From: JBDHWG01 sp046328525
GTDB lineage: Bacteria > Chloroflexota > Anaerolineae > Epilineales > JAHCIE01
DNA: 64,000 nucleotides
Assembly: GCA_046328525.1 (NCBI GenBank)
Contig: JAXLWK010000008.1
Coordinates: 124,001 to 188,000, forward strand
Direction of reading: 5' to 3'
Shown here: one piece after another, positions 59,548 to 64,000 of the stretch
How the letters are laid out: every line of letters starts with the position of its first letter
How positions within the stretch are numbered: the first letter of the stretch is position 1
Made by a program: the position numbers and the translations under genes
Notes under the pieces: model-generated
Database searches by the model: none
Seen by the model: the letters and a program-made list of their open reading frames with translations, nothing else
What the model was told of the DNA's origin: nothing

Positions 59548-61191
59548 ATGGAAAGTGGCGTTCTGGAGCGCGAGATTAAGCGCAAGCGCGTGCAGCTCGA
59601 CGCCCTGCGCGAGATCGGCAAGGCCATCAACTCGGCGTGGGGGCTGGAAAGCAGCCTGGAGCTTATCACCCGCCGCACGTCGCAGGTGATGGGCATGGAC
59701 TCGTGCTCCATCTACCTGCTCGGCGACAACCCGAAAGGGCTGGTGCTCAAAGCGTCCACCGGCCTCAACCGCGCTGCCATCGGACGCGGCTTCCTCCACC
59801 TCGGCGAGGGTCTGACCGGCTGGGCGGTGCTGCACAACCAGGCCGCCTGGTCATCGGAGGCCCACCGCGACCCCCGCTTTCACTACGTGCCGGGGACGGA
59901 CGAGGCGCGCTTCTCGTCGCTCCTGGCCGTGCCCCTCGTCAACCAGGGCCACGTCGTCGGCGCAATTAACGTTCAGACGCGGCCGCGCCACGAGTGGAGC
60001 GAGGAGGAAATCGAGCTGCTGGCGCTCATCGGCGATCTGGCGGCGGGCGCGCTGGAAAAGGCGCTCATGGCCGAGCGGTTGCAGCGGCAGGTGGCGGAGA
60101 TGACGGCAGTCCAGGAAATTAGCCAGACCATCACGTCGTCGCTGTACCTGGAGGACATGCTGGGCGTCATCGTCGAGATGGTCGCCAAGACGATGAAAGT
60201 CTACTCGGCGTCACTCCTGCTCATCGAGCAGGGGGAGGGCGAGCTTGTCATCTACGCCACGGCCGGCGGCGCAGCCGAAGCGATTCACCGCCCGGCGCGC
60301 GCGCCCGGCGAGGGCATCGCCAGCGTTGTCGCCCAGACGCGACGGCCGGTCGTCGTTGAGGATGTGCGCCAGGACCCGCGCTTCCGCGACCCGGAGCGGG
60401 CGCGGCGCGAGGGGCTGTGCTCGCTGCTGGCCGTGCCGCTGATGGTGCGCGACCGGGTGATCGGCGTCCTGCGCTGCTACACAACGACGCCGCACACGTT
60501 CAGCGACGACGACATCGCCCTGCTGGCGACGCTGGCGAACCAGACGGCCCTCGCCATCGAGAACGCGCAGCTCTCGGTGCGGGCGGCGGTGGTGCAGGAG
60601 ATGCACCACCGGGTGAAGAATAACCTCCAGACCGTGGCAATGCTCCTGCGGCTCCAGATGAACGACCCGCGCACGGCGGCGGCGCGGCCCGCGCTCCAGG
60701 AGAGCATCAACCGCATCCTGAGCATCGCCGCGGTGCACGAAATTCTGGCCGGGGCGTCCATCGGCCGCGTGGATGCCCGCGCCCTCGTCGAGCGGGTCGC
60801 CGGCCTGGTCACGCGCAACATGCTCCAGCCGGGCCAGGCTATCGAAGTCACCGTGGGGGGCGCTGCGCCGACGCTGCCCTCGCAGCCGGCCACATCCCTG
60901 GCCCTGGCGGTGGCGGAGCTTGTGCAAAATAGCCTGGAGCACGGGTTCCCCGGCGAAGCGTCGGGCCGCGTCCACATAGACATCGCGGACACCGGCGCCG
61001 AGGTTGTCGTCACGGTGACGGACGACGGGCGGGGGCTGCCGCCCGACTTTGACGCAGCCGTCGAATCGAATCTGGGCATCCAAATCATCCGCACCCTGAT
61101 CGAGGAGGATCTGGGGGGCACGTTCCGGCTCGCCAATGGCGCGGCGGGCGGAACAGCGGCCACACTGATCATCCTGAAAGCAGGGAGCTGA
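59548..61191 (+). CDS. GAF-GAF HisKA_2 sensor histidine kinase
   Basis: 547 residues from the ATG at 59548. The N-terminal coiled-coil (EREIKRKRVQLDALREIGKAI) precedes two GAF domains (about 35-172 and 200-340, the second with EDVRQDPRFRDPERARREG). The phosphoacceptor box is VVQEMHHRVKNNLQTVAMLLRLQ (His353/His354), the HisKA_2 type. The C-terminal HATPase has AELVQNSLEHGFPGE and VTDDGRGLPPDFD. No membrane helix, so it is a soluble sensor of a small ligand or redox state. The ANTAR regulator gene begins 2 bp later. Confidence 0.92.
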   Translation: MESGVLEREIKRKRVQLDALREIGKAINSAWGLESSLELITRRTSQVMGMDSCSIYLLGDNPKGLVLKASTGLNRAAIGRGFLHLGEGLTGWAVLHNQAAWSSEAHRDPRFHYVPGTDEARFSSLLAVPLVNQGHVVGAINVQTRPRHEWSEEEIELLALIGDLAAGALEKALMAERLQRQVAEMTAVQEISQTITSSLYLEDMLGVIVEMVAKTMKVYSASLLLIEQGEGELVIYATAGGAAEAIHRPARAPGEGIASVVAQTRRPVVVEDVRQDPRFRDPERARREGLCSLLAVPLMVRDRVIGVLRCYTTTPHTFSDDDIALLATLANQTALAIENAQLSVRAAVVQEMHHRVKNNLQTVAMLLRLQMNDPRTAAARPALQESINRILSIAAVHEILAGASIGRVDARALVERVAGLVTRNMLQPGQAIEVTVGGAAPTLPSQPATSLALAVAELVQNSLEHGFPGEASGRVHIDIADTGAEVVVTVTDDGRGLPPDFDAAVESNLGIQIIRTLIEEDLGGTFRLANGAAGGTAATLIILKAGS

Positions 61192-61193
61192 GC

Positions 61194-61799
61194 ATGGGCT
61201 TGCGAATCTTGATTGCCGACGATGAAGCCATCATCCGCCTGGGCCTGCGGGCGATGCTGATTGACCTGGGGCACCACGTGGTCGCCGCCGCGCGCGACGG
61301 CCAGCAGGCCGTGGAAATGGCGCGGGAGCACCAGCCCGACCTGGCGTTTCTGGACGTGAAGATGCCGCGCAAAGACGGCCTGGCGGCGGCGGCGGAGATT
61401 AGCCAGGAGCGGCCGATCCCGATCATCCTGCTGACGGCGTACTCCGACGCGCAGACGATCAGCCGGGCGCGGGAGGGCGACGTGCTGGCCTACCTGGTCA
61501 AGCCAGTGAAGGAGTCGGACCTCGCGCCGACCATCGCTGTCGCCCAGGCGCGCTTCGCCGAGAAGCTGGCGCTGGGCGGCGAGCACGCCTCACTCGTCGA
61601 GGCCGAGCAGACTCGCGCCACGGTGGACCAGGCCAAAGCGCGCCTCATGGCCGAAGCCGGCATGACGGAGCCGGACGCCTACAAATACATTCATTTCACG
61701 AGCCGCCGTGAGCGGCGCACGATGCGCCAGGTTGCCGAGCGCATTTTGCAAGCGCCGTCGGTGGCAGAAATCAGCGCGCCCTCGACAGATGGGGCGTAA
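61194..61799 (+). CDS. ANTAR-domain response regulator
   Basis: 201 residues. A receiver domain (DD at 9-10, phospho-Asp54 in AFLDVKMPRKDG, Lys in YLVKPVKESDL) precedes a short linker and the RNA-binding ANTAR domain (about 130-190): TVDQAKARLMAEAGMTEPDAYKYIHFTSRRERRTMRQVAERIL. ANTAR proteins bind paired hexaloop RNA hairpins and prevent transcription termination, as in EutV and NasR. With the HisKA_2 kinase just upstream this is an EutV/EutW-like pair. Its RNA targets are not obvious in the window. Confidence 0.92.
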   Translation: MGLRILIADDEAIIRLGLRAMLIDLGHHVVAAARDGQQAVEMAREHQPDLAFLDVKMPRKDGLAAAAEISQERPIPIILLTAYSDAQTISRAREGDVLAYLVKPVKESDLAPTIAVAQARFAEKLALGGEHASLVEAEQTRATVDQAKARLMAEAGMTEPDAYKYIHFTSRRERRTMRQVAERILQAPSVAEISAPSTDGA

Positions 61800-61812
61800 A
61801 GGAGAGAATCTC

Positions 61813-62220
61813 ATGGATCGCAAAATCCGCGTCCTCGTCGCCAAGCCCGGCCTGGACGGCCACGACCGTGGCGCGAAAGTGGTCGCCCGCGCCCTGCGCG
61901 ACGCCGGCATGGAAGTGATCTACACCGGCATCCGCCAGACGCCGGACATGATCGTCGAGGCGGCCCTGCAGGAGGACGTGGACGTTATCGGCCTGTCCAT
62001 TCTCTCCGGCGCGCACATGGCTCTCTTCCCGCGCATCGTCGAGCTGATGCACGAGAACGGGCTGGACGACGTGCTTATCATCGCCGGCGGCATCATTCCC
62101 GACGAGGACGTGCCGCAGCTCAAGGCGCTGGGCATCTCGGGCATTTTCGGGCCTGGCACGTCCACCCAGGACATCGTCGCCTTCATCAACGCCAATGTCC
62201 GTCGCACAAGCGCGGCATGA
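61813..62220 (+). CDS. cobalamin-binding (methylmalonyl-CoA mutase C-terminal) protein
   Basis: 135 residues, the size of a stand-alone B12-binding domain. The base-off ligand motif is VAKPGLDGHDRGAKVVARAL (D15-x-H17-x-x-G20), followed by GLSILSGAHMALFPRIVELM and IIPDEDVPQLKALGISGIFGPGTST. These are standard for the small subunit of acyl-CoA mutases, as in archaeal and Chloroflexota two-part enzymes. The catalytic mutase subunit is not in the window. The glycosyltransferase-like gene that follows overlaps its stop by 26 bp. Confidence 0.93.
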   Translation: MDRKIRVLVAKPGLDGHDRGAKVVARALRDAGMEVIYTGIRQTPDMIVEAALQEDVDVIGLSILSGAHMALFPRIVELMHENGLDDVLIIAGGIIPDEDVPQLKALGISGIFGPGTSTQDIVAFINANVRRTSAA

Positions 62221-63832
62221 TGACCCGGTGTGGGCGCGCGCGCGGTCAGCACTCAGCCCGGCGCTCCCACGCCTCGCTCTTCTGGATAGTCTCCTCGCGG
62301 CGCTGCTGACGGCCCTGGCCGCGTGGGTACGCCTGGATACTCTCCAGCTCGTTCCGTCCTTTACCGACGAGATTGGCGAGATTCAGTTCGCCAACGAAAT
62401 CGCGACTGGCCACATCCTGCCCATCGTGTCGAAGGATACGTACATGGGCCCGCTGTATCATTATCTCCTGGCGGCCGGACTCTGGGCCGGCGGGGACGCG
62501 ACGTGGCCGCGCACATTCTCCATGCTCCTGGGGGCGCTGACCGTCGGCCTGACCTACTTCCTCGGCGTGAGCCTGGCCGCGCTCTATCGTCCAGGGGCGC
62601 CGGCCCGCGCCAGGCTCGCCGGCCTCATCGCCGCAGCGCTGATGACCGTCTCGTTCGTGCCGGTCGTCGTCAACAGCCACATCGCCTGGTCGAACACGAC
62701 GTCGCCCTTCTGGGCGACGCTGTTCTTCCTGGCGGTCAGCGAGACGGTGCGGCGGAACAATCCGCGCCTGCTCCTACTAGACGCGATTCTCGGCGGGCTG
62801 GCGCTCCAGACCCATCCCTCTGTTGTCGTGTTCGTGCTGGGGGCGGCGGTGTGGTTGGTCGCCATGCGGCCCGCCTGGCTCAGGACGCGCTGGCCGTGGC
62901 TCGCCGTGGTCGTAGGCGCCCTCAGCATTGCGAACCTGATCGGCTATACCCTCGCCAGTGGCGGTCAGTCTATCGCCCTGGCGTCCTCGCGGAATTACGC
63001 CTGGTCCAGCAGCCTGACCATTGGAGCGTATCTCCAGAATGCCCGCGGCTTCCTCCTGACCGCCTATGAGATCGTCGGCTCGACCTTTCCGCGCGCTCTC
63101 CCGCCCGAGGCGGCCATCCTCCTGTCGCCGATGCTTGTCGTCTACGGCGCTCTGGGCATCGCCGCCCTGCTCGTGACGACGCGCCGCGCCGGCCTGCCGC
63201 TGGCCCTGTGGCTCGCCGCCCTCGCGCTCATCCCGATCTTCAACCGCCGCTACGAGGCCTACATCGAAGGGCGCTACCTGGCCCCGCTCCTGCCGCCGAC
63301 GTTCGCGGCGGTAGGGATTCTGCTCGCGAGTGGCCTACTGGCGTGGGGCAGCGCTCCCCGACGCCGGCTTGGCCGGGCGGCGGCTGTGGCGTCGGCGGCC
63401 GCAATCGCGCTGTGTCTGGCGTACTCACTCGCCCGCCTCGACCAGTACTACGCCTACCAGATGGCCGCGGGCTACTCGAATGCGCGGCTGTGGCAGGTGA
63501 TCGAGGCGGTGAACGAGTCGAAACAGGATGGCTCGATGGTGCTGGTGGACCGCGGCCTGAAAGACCTCCGCAACGGCAACGGCGTGAATGTCTACCGCTT
63601 GCTGGACGGGCTGCTCGAGCTGGAGCGGACGGGCACCGACAAGCAGCGGGTCGAGAAGCTGCCCTCGGCGCCGGTGGGCGCGTACATGATCCTCACCGAC
63701 GAGCAGCGCGACGCGCTCGCTGGCGCGCTCAACCTGGAGCCGCTCGATGTTGGCACACCGCCCGCCGTCGCCGAGCCGGGCGCGTACTGGGTGTACCGCG
63801 TCCGCGCCCACCTGTCGAGCGCCGCGCCATAG
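62195..63832 (+). CDS. GT39/ArnT-like membrane glycosyltransferase
   Basis: 545 residues; the start is uncertain (ATG at 62195 overlaps the upstream gene, and its ribosome site is weak). The N-terminal acidic pair in PSFTDEIGEIQFANEI (Asp58-Glu59) is the expected catalytic or metal spot for the GT-C PMT/ArnT fold. Then come about eleven hydrophobic helices, ending near residue 410, and a C-terminal extracytoplasmic domain (SKQDGSMVLVDRGLKDLRNGNGVNVYRLLDG). It would transfer a sugar from a polyprenyl-phosphate donor to an envelope or protein acceptor; the acceptor is not known. Confidence 0.82.
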   Translation: MSVAQARHDDPVWARARSALSPALPRLALLDSLLAALLTALAAWVRLDTLQLVPSFTDEIGEIQFANEIATGHILPIVSKDTYMGPLYHYLLAAGLWAGGDATWPRTFSMLLGALTVGLTYFLGVSLAALYRPGAPARARLAGLIAAALMTVSFVPVVVNSHIAWSNTTSPFWATLFFLAVSETVRRNNPRLLLLDAILGGLALQTHPSVVVFVLGAAVWLVAMRPAWLRTRWPWLAVVVGALSIANLIGYTLASGGQSIALASSRNYAWSSSLTIGAYLQNARGFLLTAYEIVGSTFPRALPPEAAILLSPMLVVYGALGIAALLVTTRRAGLPLALWLAALALIPIFNRRYEAYIEGRYLAPLLPPTFAAVGILLASGLLAWGSAPRRRLGRAAAVASAAAIALCLAYSLARLDQYYAYQMAAGYSNARLWQVIEAVNESKQDGSMVLVDRGLKDLRNGNGVNVYRLLDGLLELERTGTDKQRVEKLPSAPVGAYMILTDEQRDALAGALNLEPLDVGTPPAVAEPGAYWVYRVRAHLSSAAP

Positions 63833-63870
63833 AAGAGCCTGGTTCCTTACTACAACACAGGAGACACCCC

Positions 63871-64000
63871 ATGACTGCACCATCAAGCCCCACCATTGAC
63901 CCTCAGGAGGCCCTGGAGATCGGTATTGAAGGCTACGTCTTCCTCTACCCACTGATTACGATGGACGTCACCCGCCGCGTCATGACCAACGTGCCGGCGG
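63871..64000 (+). CDS. DUF1254 protein, N-terminal part (cut by window edge)
   Basis: 43 codons from the ATG at 63871 with AGGAGA upstream. The translation includes EIGIEGYVFLYPLITMDVTRRVMTNV, matching the beginning of DUF1254 (the YxYxYPL-like motif). The family is usually followed by DUF1214 in the same protein. Function unknown. No signal peptide in the visible part. Confidence 0.8.
   Translation, partial: MTAPSSPTIDPQEALEIGIEGYVFLYPLITMDVTRRVMTNVPA

Overview
The window is 64 kb of GC-rich (roughly 60-65% by eye), densely coding bacterial DNA. The gene content points to Chloroflexota: DUF4129/DUF58 pairs, several DinB-family genes, a HisKA_2 kinase with an ANTAR regulator, a DUF2207 protein, many GAF/LuxR-type signalling genes, and intergenic spaces packed with self-complementary repeats. 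No 16S or 23S gene is present to prove it. The phylum is an inference; the individual gene calls rest on motifs seen in the translations.

Layout. 1-0.33 kb: start of a DUF4118 sensor protein running off the left edge. 0.9-6.9 kb (minus): a MacA-MacB-like efflux set (adaptor, ATPase, permease) followed by a NarX/NarL-type kinase and regulator. 7.3-9.0 kb: LCP-family envelope lipoprotein. 9.2-10 kb: HAD phosphatase. 10.5-15.2 kb: a 1255-residue CHAT protease-STAND ATPase-TPR protein facing two small unknown genes. 15.2-22.4 kb: beta-lactamase-like hydrolase, flavin oxidoreductase, an alpha/beta-hydrolase-TetR operon with a palindromic operator, DMT transporter, a frameshifted Uma2 gene, a DUF4160/DUF2442 pair, endonuclease III, NUDIX. 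22.5-34 kb (minus): PLP lyase, xylulokinase, three DinB genes, UbiX, UbiE, an unknown gene, a sulfonate/nitrate-type ABC importer, UbiA prenyltransferase and an orphan ABC ATPase. UbiA, UbiX and UbiE together suggest menaquinone tailoring.

34-41.8 kb: an isolated 5S rRNA with tRNA-Arg(GCG) and tRNA-Asp, a methyltransferase, a SEC-C protein, ClpC, DUF2207, tRNA-Val and PaaD. 41.9-48.2 kb: a type III restriction-modification locus whose mod and res genes are separated by a GxxExxY nuclease-like gene. That gene is bracketed by tandem arrays of about 75-95 bp hairpin units, and more units lie upstream of mod. 48.4-52.1 kb: uracil-DNA glycosylase, a solitary SPPY methyltransferase and RNase J. 52.5-56 kb: two small unknown genes, DUF4129 and DUF58. 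56.1-57.4 kb: a complete insertion sequence with doubled terminal repeats, placed between two divergent genes. 57.5-64 kb (plus): NadE, a GAF/HisKA_2 kinase, an ANTAR regulator, a B12-binding mutase subunit, a GT39-like enzyme and the start of a DUF1254 gene.

The best candidates for something undescribed are the hairpin arrays around the GxxExxY gene inside the type III system, the CHAT-STAND-TPR protein with its small neighbours, and the operon that ties an ABC importer to quinone genes and three DinB enzymes. At least eight families of palindromic repeats occupy the gene-free gaps. One copy supplies the start codon of an ABC ATPase gene, and another palindrome is read in frame inside the CHAT gene.
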